From an uncultured Gemmataceae bacterium (GTDB lineage: Bacteria > Planctomycetota > Planctomycetia > Gemmatales > Gemmataceae): a stretch of DNA of 64,000 bases. Under the pieces are notes generated by a model. It worked only from the letters and a program-made list of their open reading frames with translations. It was not told the origin of the DNA and did not search any database. Below are positions 8,093 to 16,529 of this stretch, one piece after another (within the stretch, counting starts at the first letter, position 1; each line of letters opens with the position of its first letter). The position numbers and the translations under genes were made by a program. The stretch covers positions 1-64,000 of the forward strand of contig CALDUY010000021.1 of the NCBI GenBank assembly GCA_937923405.1, in the 5' to 3' direction.

Positions 8093-9151
8093 ATGTCTGG
8101 ACTTCGCTGGCTCCCCCTAGCGCTGTTGGCCGTCTTGCCACTTCTGTTCGCGGAGGATGGCACCAAGAAACCGACGATCGGCACCATCGAACGACTCGAT
8201 CCCGCCTTCGACGAACTGATTCCGCCAGATGCTCAGCTGGAGAAGCTGGCCGACGGCTTCGCCTGGACCGAAGGCCCTGTGTGGGTCAAGAACGGCGGCT
8301 TCCTACTCTTCTCCGACATTCCCAACAACGCCGTCATGAAGTACAAGGACGGCGAGAAGGTCAGCGTCTATCTCAAGCCATCCGGCTACATGGGCAAACG
8401 GGATGATTTGATGGAGCCTGGCTCCAACGGCCTGCTGATCGATCCCGAAGGTCGGCTCGTGCTGATGGAACATGGCGATCGTCGCGTCAGTCGGCTAGAG
8501 CTGGGCAAGAAACCTGAGGACAAAGTCACCCTCGCTGACAAGTACGAGGGCAAACGGCTTAACTCCCCCAACGACGGTACCTTTGCCAAGAACGGCGATC
8601 TTTACTTCACTGATCCGCCATATGGCTTGATGCTCAAGGGCAAACCGTGGGTCTTCCCTGGTAAGGAACTCGACTTTCACGGGATCTATCGACTCTCGAA
8701 AGACGGCAAACTGACGCTGCTGACCAAAGAAATGACCTATCCCAATGGCATCGCGTTGTCCCCGGACAACAAGAAACTCTATGTCGCCAATTCCGATCCG
8801 AAAAAGGCAATCTGGATGGAGTTCCCCATTCTCGACGATGGTTCGCTGGGCAAGGGCAGAGTGTTCTACGACGCCACCGAGTGGGTCGGCAAAAAAGGCA
8901 AGACCTCCGATGGCCAACCTGCGCTGCAACTCCCTGACGGGCTGAAAGTCGATGTCAAAGGCAACCTCTTCGCTACCGGACCAGGCGGACTGTTGGTCTT
9001 CTCGCCTGAGGGCAAGCTCCTGGGCATCCTGGCGACGGGGGTGAACACTGGCAACTGCTGCTTCGGCGGCGAAGACGGCTCGACGCTGTACGTCATGTGT
9101 GACAAGGCCATCGCCCGCATCAAAACCAAAACCAAGGGACTTGGCTTTTAG
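8093..9151 (+). CDS. Exported SMP-30/gluconolactonase-family protein
   Basis: The 352-residue product opens with a signal peptide (LRWLPLALLAVLPLLFA) and continues as a six-bladed beta-propeller of the SMP-30/LRE family: EGPVWVKNGGFLLFSDIPNN, LNSPNDGTFAKNGDLYFTDPPYG, YPNGIALSPDNKKLYVANSD and DGLKVDVKGNLFATGPGG are the signature blades that hold the calcium ligands. Such enzymes hydrolyse sugar lactones. The start at 8093 follows GGAGAAGGAG; the upstream ATG at 8030 would bury the signal peptide. The stop codon TAG at 9149-9151 is part of a TAGAGCGC repeat seen at two other gene ends. Lactonase activity is inferred from family only. Confidence 0.88.
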   Translation: MSGLRWLPLALLAVLPLLFAEDGTKKPTIGTIERLDPAFDELIPPDAQLEKLADGFAWTEGPVWVKNGGFLLFSDIPNNAVMKYKDGEKVSVYLKPSGYMGKRDDLMEPGSNGLLIDPEGRLVLMEHGDRRVSRLELGKKPEDKVTLADKYEGKRLNSPNDGTFAKNGDLYFTDPPYGLMLKGKPWVFPGKELDFHGIYRLSKDGKLTLLTKEMTYPNGIALSPDNKKLYVANSDPKKAIWMEFPILDDGSLGKGRVFYDATEWVGKKGKTSDGQPALQLPDGLKVDVKGNLFATGPGGLLVFSPEGKLLGILATGVNTGNCCFGGEDGSTLYVMCDKAIARIKTKTKGLGF

Positions 9152-9360
9152 AGCGCTTCTCCAGTTGGTGTAGCGGCAGGGGAGATGAAGCTCGTTCGCC
9201 GGCTGAAGCCTGCGGCTACTCGCCCACTCCGCCTGCGGCTATCAATCACAACTGGTAGTCGCAGGCTTTAGCCTGCGTTCTGCTACCCTGGTTCGCAGAG
9301 CGCTCGAAGTCAACAGCGAGCGAGTCGACGGCGCGGGTCACTGGCTCGTTCCTCACTCGC
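9152..9360. repeat. Intergenic repeat block with CGCAGGCTTTAGCCTGCG palindrome
   Basis: The block opens with a 28-nt sequence (9151-9178) that recurs inverted at 13686-13713 with 25 of 28 identical bases. It then holds a half unit near 9200-9216 and a full near-palindrome at 9255-9277 (GGTAGTCGCAGGCTTTAGCC then TGCG). Related units occur near 13.6, 29.6 and 32.6 kb. No ORF is supported. Confidence 0.75.
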
Positions 9361-10548
9361 TCAGCGGCCAAACAACCCGGCCAGAGCGGTGAAACTACTC
9401 AGCAGCGATTCCAGATCGGTCTTCAGCGTGCCGGTCACCTCGCTTTCATTCTGCGTGGCGGTAAACTGGTTCAGCAGTTTGCTCAGTTGACCGGCCATCT
9501 TGGCTTCTTGGCCGCCTTTGAGCCGGAGTGTGAACAAATACACGCCCAGTGCGGTCTTCTGTCCGTTGATCGCCTCGAGGACCTTCTTCGCCTGCTCTGG
9601 AGAGTCGGTCGTGGCCTGCATCTTGACCACAGTCTCCTGATCCACCTGCCCCGTGAGCTGCACCAGGGTCACCTCCTTGAGCGGAGCCAGCATGGGGTTG
9701 ACGTCGGCCTGCTCGTGAACCTGCCTGGGATCAAACGCCCCAAACACATGGTCGGGATCGTGGTAACGTCCTAGGAGCGGTCCCAGGATGGTCTTCGGGG
9801 TGGGCAACGGTGGCTGGGCCAACCAACTCAGACAGGCTTTCACTTCGTTTTCGCCGCCCGCCACCAGCAGCGTCGGTCCAATAAAACAGACGGAGATCGG
9901 CGTTCCTTCGAGGTCGGTGCCGTTGTAGTAACTCCGTCCGGCGTGCTGCTGCTCCCGAGCTTTGCCGCGCTCGCTGATTCGCTCGATCACCTTTTTGGGA
10001 TCATACGGCTCGACGGTTTTGACGATGGCCCAACCAGTGGGAGTGGCTCCACTGCCGGTCATCACAAAACAGAGATTAGCGATTTGCTCAGGTCGAAAAC
10101 TAGTATTTCGCTCCAGCAGTGCGGTGGGATCGCCGCTTCCGGGATCTTCCTGACGAGCCTTTTGGACGGCGGCCTTGACTTGCGGCGTGTTCCACATGTC
10201 GGCGACGCGAAAGCGAAGAAAACCCTGAGCGTTGTACGGGATCAACTTCAGTTCAGAGATGTCCTCGCCCAGGGTTGGAGGTTTGTCTTTGCGGAGATAC
10301 CACCAAGCAGTAATAGCGGCCCCGACCAGACCAGGAATCAGCAGTGCCAGCAGAATCAGGGTCGGCAGCCAACTCGGACGCGGCGAGGTGTGTCCAGGAC
10401 CGGAGCCAGCTCCGCCGGCGGAACCGCCCGTCGCGGGCACTACCAGGCTCTTGCCGCAACCGGGACACTGGACGCGTCGGCCCAGATGATGTTCACTCAG
10501 ACGCAGCTTCCGCCCGCAGGCGCAGATCAATTCATTCGACACTTGCAT
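9361..10548 (-). CDS. Zinc-ribbon single-pass membrane protein, unknown function
   Basis: The 395-residue product starts with a zinc ribbon (CACGRKLRLSEHHLGRRVQC then PGCG, residues 9-32) common in planctomycete membrane proteins. A glycine/proline linker and one transmembrane segment follow (WLPTLILLALLIPGLVGAAITAWW, about residues 60-83). The remaining 310 residues are probably outside the cytoplasm and have no motif I can name. The gene lies 8 bases downstream of the ABC permease on the same strand, so it is probably the third gene of that operon and may be an accessory or substrate-related factor of the exporter. Confidence 0.6.
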   Translation of the reverse strand: MQVSNELICACGRKLRLSEHHLGRRVQCPGCGKSLVVPATGGSAGGAGSGPGHTSPRPSWLPTLILLALLIPGLVGAAITAWWYLRKDKPPTLGEDISELKLIPYNAQGFLRFRVADMWNTPQVKAAVQKARQEDPGSGDPTALLERNTSFRPEQIANLCFVMTGSGATPTGWAIVKTVEPYDPKKVIERISERGKAREQQHAGRSYYNGTDLEGTPISVCFIGPTLLVAGGENEVKACLSWLAQPPLPTPKTILGPLLGRYHDPDHVFGAFDPRQVHEQADVNPMLAPLKEVTLVQLTGQVDQETVVKMQATTDSPEQAKKVLEAINGQKTALGVYLFTLRLKGGQEAKMAGQLSKLLNQFTATQNESEVTGTLKTDLESLLSSFTALAGLFGR

Positions 10549-10556
10549 CCTCCTGA

Positions 10557-11615
10557 TCAGAGCGGAGCGGGTAGGTCGCGATGAACTAGAGTTACCAGAG
10601 CGATTAAATAGCCGATAGTTCCAACGCCATACAGTACCAATGGCATCGGCACCCGCATGGAACTACTAGCGGGATCGCCTGGCATCAGCGAGACCAACCA
10701 GTCGCCGGACAGGATCACCTGTTGAGGTTGATAATAGTAGAAGATCGTGAAGGGGCGCAGCCAAGCTGCTTCGTCCCACATCTGCCCCAGCAGATTGAGC
10801 AAAAACATAATAAGCACAACGAACGTGGCCAATCCCAGGACGCGCCATCGGGAGCGGCCCCGGGCCGACAGCGCCAGCGTCAAGCCGCATACGGCAAAGA
10901 TCAGTCCGCCGACCAACACCAGAGCCGGCCCCAGCCGCGCTGGTTCGACTGCCAGTCGTTCCCGCTGCCAGGCTTGTTGTTCCGCCGAGACCTCGCCACG
11001 TGGCTTGCGGTGGATCGGATCGTCCACTCGGATGCGGAGCGGTCCCAGCTCAACGAGATAGCCTTGCTTGGCCACCGGCAAGGGCAGAACATTCTCTTCC
11101 GGCTGGATGGGCGAAATCAACCAGGCTCCCACCCAGTTGCCCGCCCAAAGACTGAAACAAAGGATAGGAATAGTAAATAAATCGAGCAAAAAATGGGACA
11201 GAATCAGTCGCCAACGAGCCAACGGTTGCGCTAGCAGCAGTTCCATCGTGCCGCGATCGATCTCCCCGGCGATGGCTCCCGCGGCGCGGCCGACGGCCCA
11301 GATACAGAAGATCATCTGCATCAGTGGATGAACGTAGCCGATCGACAGCACATCGATAGCTCGATCCAGCTGGACGCGCTCACCGCCCATAATGGTACGA
11401 ACGACTTTGCCCGGTCCCTCGAAGAGCCGCTCTTCGATGTCCTTAGTGGTCAGTCCCCCCATATCGGCCAACGACGCGACCAAAGGGTTGAGTTTGCCCA
11501 GCATGCGTTCGGTGACTTTGGCCCACAACATCTGAAACAGGCCCAGCAACAAAGCCACTGCGATCAGAGTCAGGCGCAGGTCGCGCAGCAGTTTTCGCCA
11601 AAGCGTCCAGGTCAT
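10557..11615 (-). CDS. ABC-2 type transporter permease
   Basis: The 352-residue product is an integral membrane protein with the layout of ABC-2 permeases: a first helix near residues 12-30 (LTLIAVALLLGLFQML), a large external loop, then GAIAGEIDRGTMELLLAQPLARWRLILS, the conserved cytoplasmic coupling segment, followed by several helices (for example LVGGLIFAVCGLTLALSA and VLGLATFVVLIMFLLNLLGQM). The ATG at 11615 overlaps the stop of the ATPase gene by 4 bases (ATGA), which argues for translational coupling and against the longer ORF from 11879. Substrate unknown. Confidence 0.85.
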   Translation of the reverse strand: MTWTLWRKLLRDLRLTLIAVALLLGLFQMLWAKVTERMLGKLNPLVASLADMGGLTTKDIEERLFEGPGKVVRTIMGGERVQLDRAIDVLSIGYVHPLMQMIFCIWAVGRAAGAIAGEIDRGTMELLLAQPLARWRLILSHFLLDLFTIPILCFSLWAGNWVGAWLISPIQPEENVLPLPVAKQGYLVELGPLRIRVDDPIHRKPRGEVSAEQQAWQRERLAVEPARLGPALVLVGGLIFAVCGLTLALSARGRSRWRVLGLATFVVLIMFLLNLLGQMWDEAAWLRPFTIFYYYQPQQVILSGDWLVSLMPGDPASSSMRVPMPLVLYGVGTIGYLIALVTLVHRDLPAPL

Positions 11616-12484
11616 TCGGGGTTTCCGTGATAGCGATAATAGATGGCGTTGAGGCCGAGCGGTTCCAGGCGTAATTCGGTGAGCGGTTGCCGCGACAGCC
11701 AGTCTAACAGCTGGGGCAACTCGCCGGTGAACTCCAGCACTAGCCGATCCCCGTGCCGTTCGCGAACGTGCAACCCGGATAGGGCAGGGGGATCCAGCAC
11801 GACGCCGGCGAAGCGAGCCGTCACCAACCGTCCAGCCTGCAACTCGGCGACGCGCTGGAGATGAACCAGCTTGCCGCATTGCAGGATCATCACGCGATCA
11901 CAGACCCGCTCGACTTCGGTGAGAACGTGAGAGGAGAACAACACCGCCTGACCTCGTGACCGAGCCGTTTCCACCTGATCCAAGAGTAGCTCGCGCATGG
12001 TGGGATCCAGGGCGTTGGTCGGCTCGTCCATAATGACCAGTGGGGCGTGCGGCGCGAGTACCTGCAACAGCGCGACCTTGCGTTTCATGCCGCTGGACAG
12101 ATTGGCAATCGGTCGGTCAATGTCGATGTCGAAGCGGCGAGCGAGCGTTTCGATCTCGCCATTGACCGGTTCGCCACGCAGGTCGGAGAGAAAGCGAATG
12201 AGCTGCCGACCGTTCATGTTCTCATACAGACGGAGTTCGGCGGGCAGGTAGGCCACCTTCCGCCGAGCAGCAACGCTGTCGCGCCAGCAATCGTGGCCAT
12301 CGATCTGAGCGGTACCGCTGGTCGGTTTCAGGAAGCCAAGAATCAGTCGCAAAGCGGTGGTCTTGCCCGAACCGTTGGGGCCAAGCAGCCCAACCACCTC
12401 GCCGGGAGCGACTTCAAAGGTCAGCGCGTCCAGGGCCTTGAACGAGCCATAGCATTTCGTCAGTTGGTCGGTGCGAAGTAGCAC
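11612..12484 (-). CDS. ABC transporter ATP-binding protein
   Basis: This 290-residue ATPase has all nucleotide-binding motifs: Walker A GPNGSGKTT near residue 38, signature LSSGMKRK (a variant of LSGGQ) near 132, Walker B PLVIMDEPTNALDP near 152, and the switch histidine in LFSSHVLTEVER near 188. The C-terminal 80 residues form the accessory domain seen in ABC-2 exporters. I take the GTG at 12484 (VLLRTDQLTKCYGSFKAL) as start, because homology begins there; a longer ORF opens at 12577. It forms a coupled operon with the permease and the zinc-ribbon membrane protein. Export direction is inferred from the ABC-2 partner. Confidence 0.9.
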   Translation of the reverse strand: MLLRTDQLTKCYGSFKALDALTFEVAPGEVVGLLGPNGSGKTTALRLILGFLKPTSGTAQIDGHDCWRDSVAARRKVAYLPAELRLYENMNGRQLIRFLSDLRGEPVNGEIETLARRFDIDIDRPIANLSSGMKRKVALLQVLAPHAPLVIMDEPTNALDPTMRELLLDQVETARSRGQAVLFSSHVLTEVERVCDRVMILQCGKLVHLQRVAELQAGRLVTARFAGVVLDPPALSGLHVRERHGDRLVLEFTGELPQLLDWLSRQPLTELRLEPLGLNAIYYRYHGNPE

Positions 12485-12895
12485 GATGGCAGTTTCACAA
12501 GTCGGCGGAACGATCCGGCACCACACAAGGATAATAGGCTGAAGGTTCCCGGTTGCCAAGTTTGTCGTTCGCTGCACAGAACCGCCTCTGTGCTAGCCGC
12601 TTGAGCGAGGATTAAAGCGTGTAAACGCGGTATCGCGGTCTACGTCAATAGCACAATCGATCACCAAGAGGCGTCTTCACGGGTGAAATTGTGCGGAAAA
12701 CGCATTGTGAAGCACGACGTAGGAGCCTATAATCCTCCGAAGGTTTCGCCCACGACGCCAGTCTTCCTGGTTGGTTTTCTCCTCCACGAGCAACCCGAAG
12801 CGCGTTCGTGGACGGTAGATGTCTCTACCGTCATGCTGAGGTTTTTTCTCTATCGAGGGCGGCTCGGCTCATCGGAGCCACTAGCCGCGTGTCGT
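12485..12895. other. Intergenic region with a strong hairpin
   Basis: About 410 bases between the divergent ABC operon and the DUF2617 gene. The only clear structure is a perfect 9-bp hairpin at 12810-12831 (GACGGTAGA, loop TGTC, TCTACCGTC), 65 bases before the DUF2617 start, with a T6 run ten bases further on at 12842-12847. It could be an attenuator-like element; the T run is too distant for a standard terminator. The in-frame extension of the gene from 12683 has no recognisable sequence. Confidence 0.45.
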
Positions 12896-13444
12896 ATGCC
12901 CAGTCCACTTGTACGACCGTCTGTCGCCGACTTGGTGTTCCAGGTCTACGGTCGGCCCTTGCATCCGGAACTGTTCGAGATCCTGGCCGAACGCCAAGTA
13001 CGTCAGGCGGACTTTGTTCTGACAGTGCGCATCACGCGCACGGGGCATGTCATCTCCTGGGAGAACGACGACGTCTATTTAACCGAGGTCACGGCTGCCG
13101 CCGATCAGGAGCTGCCCTCGCAGAGGCGTCTGCTCGACTACAAACTGCGGCACGAACAAAACACTTCGTTGCCCTGTGCCCACGGCATCCACTATCAGGC
13201 CAGTTTTCAGGTCGAGACGTTGCCGCCCGAACTATTTATTCAGGTTCACGAGGAGATTCTCGCTGACGGTAGCAAGCGCGGCCTGCTGCATCATTTTTCC
13301 AGCTCGAATCGACTGACGCTCGCGCCGCTGGGCTTCCTCCAGGCCGAGTTCCGTCCCGGTTGCCTGTTCCTGTCCAGCTTCCACACCTTCCCCAGCGAAC
13401 ACACCGTCATCAAGACACAGTCGCTGATCGAAAAACGCGGCTGA
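12896..13444 (+). CDS. DUF2617 family protein
   Basis: The 182-residue product matches planctomycete DUF2617 proteins over its whole length: VADLVFQVYGRPLHPELFEIL at the start, ITRTGHVISWENDDVYLTEV in the middle, and SFHTFPSEHTVIKTQSLIEKR at the end. The function of the family is unknown. There is no signal peptide or membrane segment. The ATG at 12896 fits the family's usual N-terminus; the longer ORF from 12683 adds 71 residues without similarity. The gene stands alone between the ABC operon and a repeat block. Confidence 0.85.
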   Translation: MPSPLVRPSVADLVFQVYGRPLHPELFEILAERQVRQADFVLTVRITRTGHVISWENDDVYLTEVTAAADQELPSQRRLLDYKLRHEQNTSLPCAHGIHYQASFQVETLPPELFIQVHEEILADGSKRGLLHHFSSSNRLTLAPLGFLQAEFRPGCLFLSSFHTFPSEHTVIKTQSLIEKRG

Positions 13445-13712
13445 CCCAGTTGGGATAAAATCCGGGAAAGATTGGCCTACCCTGCTCGTCCGGGCCGCCT
13501 CCTCCTCGCGGAACAGGCGGCTGGCGGTCGCTGCTGGTACTTAGGGCGCGTTACAAAATGGGGTAGTGGATCGCAGGCTAAAGCCTGCGACTACCGTTCG
13601 GATTGCCAGGTAGCCCCAGCCAGGTAGCCCCAGGCTTTAGCCTGCGAAAACAAGTATCCGCCTGCGAAAGCGATTCATCCCTCGTTGCCGCTACACCATT
13701 TGGAAAAGCGCT
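13445..13712. repeat. Intergenic repeat block between convergent genes
   Basis: Two near-palindromes, at 13572-13589 (CGCAGGCTAAAGCCTGCG) and 13631-13646 (CAGGCTTTAGCCTGCG), belong to the same family as 9255-9277. A 28-nt end sequence at 13686-13713 is the inverted copy of 9151-9178. CAGGTAGCCC also occurs twice (13609 and 13621). No gene is supported. Confidence 0.75.
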
Positions 13713-14636
13713 CTAGCGAGTGCGCGCGCTAGGGGTGGCGTCGGCGTTCTCCAGTCCCATCGCATAACGCAGGCCACCAACCAGATGTTTCTGGAACCGC
13801 TCGTCCTTCCACACTTCGGGTCGATGCCCCAACGCCGTGTAGAAGACGCGGCCTTTGCCATACTCCTGGATCCACGCCAGGGCATGATCGCGGTCGGGCC
13901 GATGGCCCTTGCGGCCCTCGAAGCGCAGCTCACGCGGTCGGACGTCTTTGCCATTCACCTTCAGCGTCGCCTCACCATCCTTGAACGTGAATTCGACGTT
14001 CCCGGTGACTTCCTTACCGTTGACCACAATCCGTTCGCGATCGACGGAGAAATCAAGCCGCATCAAGACGCGAAGATTCTCTCGACTATACGGAGTCTTA
14101 AACTGGTAAATTTCGTCGGTAATCTCGAACGATTTGCCTAAATGTCGCGTCGCGGGATGTTGCGTGTCCTCGACGACCACCTTGACCTTTTGATGCCAGG
14201 GGTGCTGATCGAAATAGCCGCCGATCAGTTTGCCATATTCCGGCCAATCGTAGAAGGTGTCGGTGGCACTGTGCGCGCCGGTGAAGCCCTTGCCATTGCG
14301 CACAAACGAGATCAGGTCGGCCTTTTGCGTGTCGGAGAGCGGCAGGCTGCCCGTGGTGTAGAAGAACACGGCATCGAACTGCTTGAGATTCTCCGCGTTG
14401 ATCTCCTTGCGCGAATCCTGGGAACAGACGACCTCGAAGCCGTTGGCCTTGCCCAGCTCGGTAAGTATCTGTTCGACCAGACAGAACGAGCCATCCTTGG
14501 GCCGACGGACCACGTCGTGGACAAAGCCTCGCGACTCGGTGATAACCAGCAGCCTTTTCGGAGCGGTTTTATCCTCGAAAGCCGCCGCTGCACTAGTCAG
14601 CAAACAGCAGGCGAGAAGCAACAAGAGTTTTTTCAT
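13713..14636 (-). CDS. Exported ThuA domain protein (trehalose-utilisation-like)
   Basis: The 307-residue product has a clear signal peptide (MKKLLLLLACCLLTSAAAA) and a ThuA fold: RLLVITESRGFVHD, DAVFFYTTGSLPLSDTQKADL, GKGFTGAHSATDTFYDW with the conserved H-S-A-T-D, and GRVFYTALGHRPEVW near the end. ThuA domains belong to the class I glutamine amidotransferase-like superfamily and are found in sugar catabolism gene sets; the enzymatic activity is not established. An insertion after residue 200 (VDRERIVVNGKEVTGNVEF) is unusual. The ATG at 14636 begins the signal peptide. The TAG stop lies within a TAGAGCGC repeat. Confidence 0.85.
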   Translation of the reverse strand: MKKLLLLLACCLLTSAAAAFEDKTAPKRLLVITESRGFVHDVVRRPKDGSFCLVEQILTELGKANGFEVVCSQDSRKEINAENLKQFDAVFFYTTGSLPLSDTQKADLISFVRNGKGFTGAHSATDTFYDWPEYGKLIGGYFDQHPWHQKVKVVVEDTQHPATRHLGKSFEITDEIYQFKTPYSRENLRVLMRLDFSVDRERIVVNGKEVTGNVEFTFKDGEATLKVNGKDVRPRELRFEGRKGHRPDRDHALAWIQEYGKGRVFYTALGHRPEVWKDERFQKHLVGGLRYAMGLENADATPSARTR

Positions 14637-14748
14637 GGAGAGAACTCCGAGAGTGGGGAAGAGCTGCCACGCCAACAGCCAGATCCTAGAGCAAGTATGG
14701 AGCCGCCCTCCCCGGCGTGGAGAGCGGCTTGCTGAGTTTGCCGAGCGA

Positions 14749-15318
14749 TTACTTCTTCTTCAGTTCCGCCTCAATCGCTTCGATCACCTTCTTGTCGTCG
14801 GGCTTGACGCGCGGCTCAAAGCGGTTGACCACTTCGCCGTCCCTGCTGATGAGGAACTTGGTGAAGTTCCAGGTGATTTCGCCACCGAACTTCGGATTGG
14901 TTTCCTTCGAGGTAAGGAACTTGTACAACGGGCAAATGTCGTTGCCTTTAACCACCACCTTGGCCATCATCGGGAATTTGACGCCATAGTCGGCCTTGCA
15001 GAAGGCGGCGATCTCCTCATTGGTGCCCGGTTCCTGGCGGCCAAACTCGTTGGCCGGCACGCCGATAATCACCAGTCCCTTGTCGGCGTAGGTATCATGT
15101 AGTTTCTGTAACTGTTCGTATTGTGGCGTCAGCCCGCATTTGCTGGCCACATTGACCAACAGAATCACCTTGCCTTTGTACTTCGAGAGTTCGACGTCTT
15201 TGCCGTCGATCGATTTCATGGTGAAATTCAGCACGGGGGGCGTCTTCTTGTTCTCTTCAGCAGCGATGGCGGTCAACGGAAGTACCATCACCACGGCGAG
15301 CAGTAGAAACTTGAGCAT
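14749..15318 (-). CDS. Glutathione peroxidase family protein, exported
   Basis: The 189-residue product has a signal peptide (KFLLLAVVMVLPLTAIAA) and then a full GPx/thioredoxin fold. The catalytic tetrad is visible: Cys in NVASKCGLTPQY near residue 61, Gln in EFGRQEPG near 96, and Trp-Asn in EITWNFTKFLI near 148. The active site uses cysteine, not selenocysteine, in contrast with the UGA-containing gene at 53.3 kb. It should reduce hydroperoxides in the periplasm with thioredoxin or another thiol donor, since Cys-GPx enzymes often prefer thioredoxin. No neighbour clearly shares this job. Confidence 0.9.
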   Translation of the reverse strand: MLKFLLLAVVMVLPLTAIAAEENKKTPPVLNFTMKSIDGKDVELSKYKGKVILLVNVASKCGLTPQYEQLQKLHDTYADKGLVIIGVPANEFGRQEPGTNEEIAAFCKADYGVKFPMMAKVVVKGNDICPLYKFLTSKETNPKFGGEITWNFTKFLISRDGEVVNRFEPRVKPDDKKVIEAIEAELKKK

Positions 15319-15438
15319 TGCGAGGTCTCCTTGTAGGTGGGAACAGATGCCAGGTGTTTCCAGGCCTGGCTCTATCTGTTACCATAGGAAAGTCGATTTG
15401 TTCCGGACAACTCTTTCGTTCTCACGAGTGCCCAGCCC

Positions 15439-16296
15439 ATGCGTCCTCTATGGTTACTACTGTTGCTGGCGACGGTACTGAGTCTCGGTGCCAACAGCAG
15501 CCAGCAGAAGTCCCAGTCCGCCATCCGCACTAGCACCGTTTACTATCGTGACGCGGGTGACAAAGACTGGCTGTTGTTCGGCTACTATGCCAACGAGGAC
15601 GAAGCCCGAGCCGTCTTCGAGCATCTCGATCAAGCCGGCTTTGAGACCGAACTGCGTATCACTAATGTCGCAATTCCAACCACGCAACAGGCTGAGAGCG
15701 TTGCGCGCGGCTCCAAGCTGTTGCCCATCGAGCAGACAGTGCCACTGAAACGGGCCCAGGAGTTGTTCCGCGAGATGGCCCGACAGACCGATTTGGCGTT
15801 CCGCTATCCCACGGATGGCTGTTACGCGCGGGCCGAGTTGATGGTTGAGCGGCTAAGCCAACTGGGAGCGAAACCGCGGAAAATCTGGGCAGTCGCCAAC
15901 GGAGAGGCCCTGCACGCCAAGACCAAGAACCACCCACGCGGCTACGTCACCTGGGCCTATCACGTCGCACCGGCCTTGCGGGTGCGCGACACGGACGACT
16001 CGCAGCGCTGGTACGTCATCGATCCGTCGCTGTTTACGGAGTTGGCCACTGTGACCGACTGGATGAAGGCCCAGATGAAACGTGACACCGGACGCCGACC
16101 CTATCTGACCGTCACTCGTCCTGGGCGAGCGCCGACCTGGATCGACAAGAAGCAGCGCGGCGAAAGCGGCTACTGGCCCGGTCGCGATCCTAAAGAAGGA
16201 CCACACGCTCACGCCGTGGCGACGATGAAAAAGTACAAGCCCTGGGAAGGCAAACTTCCGCCGAAACACTTTGGGCAACTTCACTTAGACAAATAA
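15439..16296 (+). CDS. Exported protein-glutaminase-like protein
   Basis: The 285-residue product has a signal peptide (MRPLWLLLLLATVLSLGA). An N-terminal domain (about residues 30-85, YYRDAGDKDWLLFGYYANEDEA) resembles SPOR-like small domains but I cannot name it. The C-terminal domain carries what looks like a Cys-His-Asp triad of the protein-glutaminase (Gln_deamidase) fold: GCYARAELM near residue 117, YVTWAYHVAP near 173, and WYVIDPSLF near 193, in the right order and spacing. Such enzymes convert protein glutamine to glutamate. The assignment is from motifs only, so it is moderately sure. It stands alone between the GPx gene and the DUF1559 gene. Confidence 0.6.
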   Translation: MRPLWLLLLLATVLSLGANSSQQKSQSAIRTSTVYYRDAGDKDWLLFGYYANEDEARAVFEHLDQAGFETELRITNVAIPTTQQAESVARGSKLLPIEQTVPLKRAQELFREMARQTDLAFRYPTDGCYARAELMVERLSQLGAKPRKIWAVANGEALHAKTKNHPRGYVTWAYHVAPALRVRDTDDSQRWYVIDPSLFTELATVTDWMKAQMKRDTGRRPYLTVTRPGRAPTWIDKKQRGESGYWPGRDPKEGPHAHAVATMKKYKPWEGKLPPKHFGQLHLDK

Positions 16297-16529
16297 ACAC
16301 GTCTTAATTTGCTGGTCGATCTACTCAAAAAAAAGCGAATCTAGTTATTCCATCTTCACACACTCGTCGTATGATGTTATGAGAAGAGGATGAGAAAACT
16401 CCAAGTTCCCCACTGTTCCTCTCATCTGACTCGTTGAAGAGAGGATTTTATCTGTTTTCCATCCAGATTAACTGAGTTTCTGTGGTCAAACCCAGATCTT
16501 TTTTCTTTCATTTTTTGGAGAAGATGAGA
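16297..16529. other. AT-rich upstream region of a DUF1559 gene
   Basis: This 233-base stretch is much richer in A and T than the genes around it and presumably carries the promoter of the DUF1559 gene. It contains an A8 run and a TATGAT hexamer near 16369, without a clear -35 partner. Confidence 0.4.

Noticed and set aside
14701-14729. Hairpin after the glutathione peroxidase gene as a terminator
   Set aside because: The stem has an internal mismatch and no T run follows on either strand, so I do not call it.
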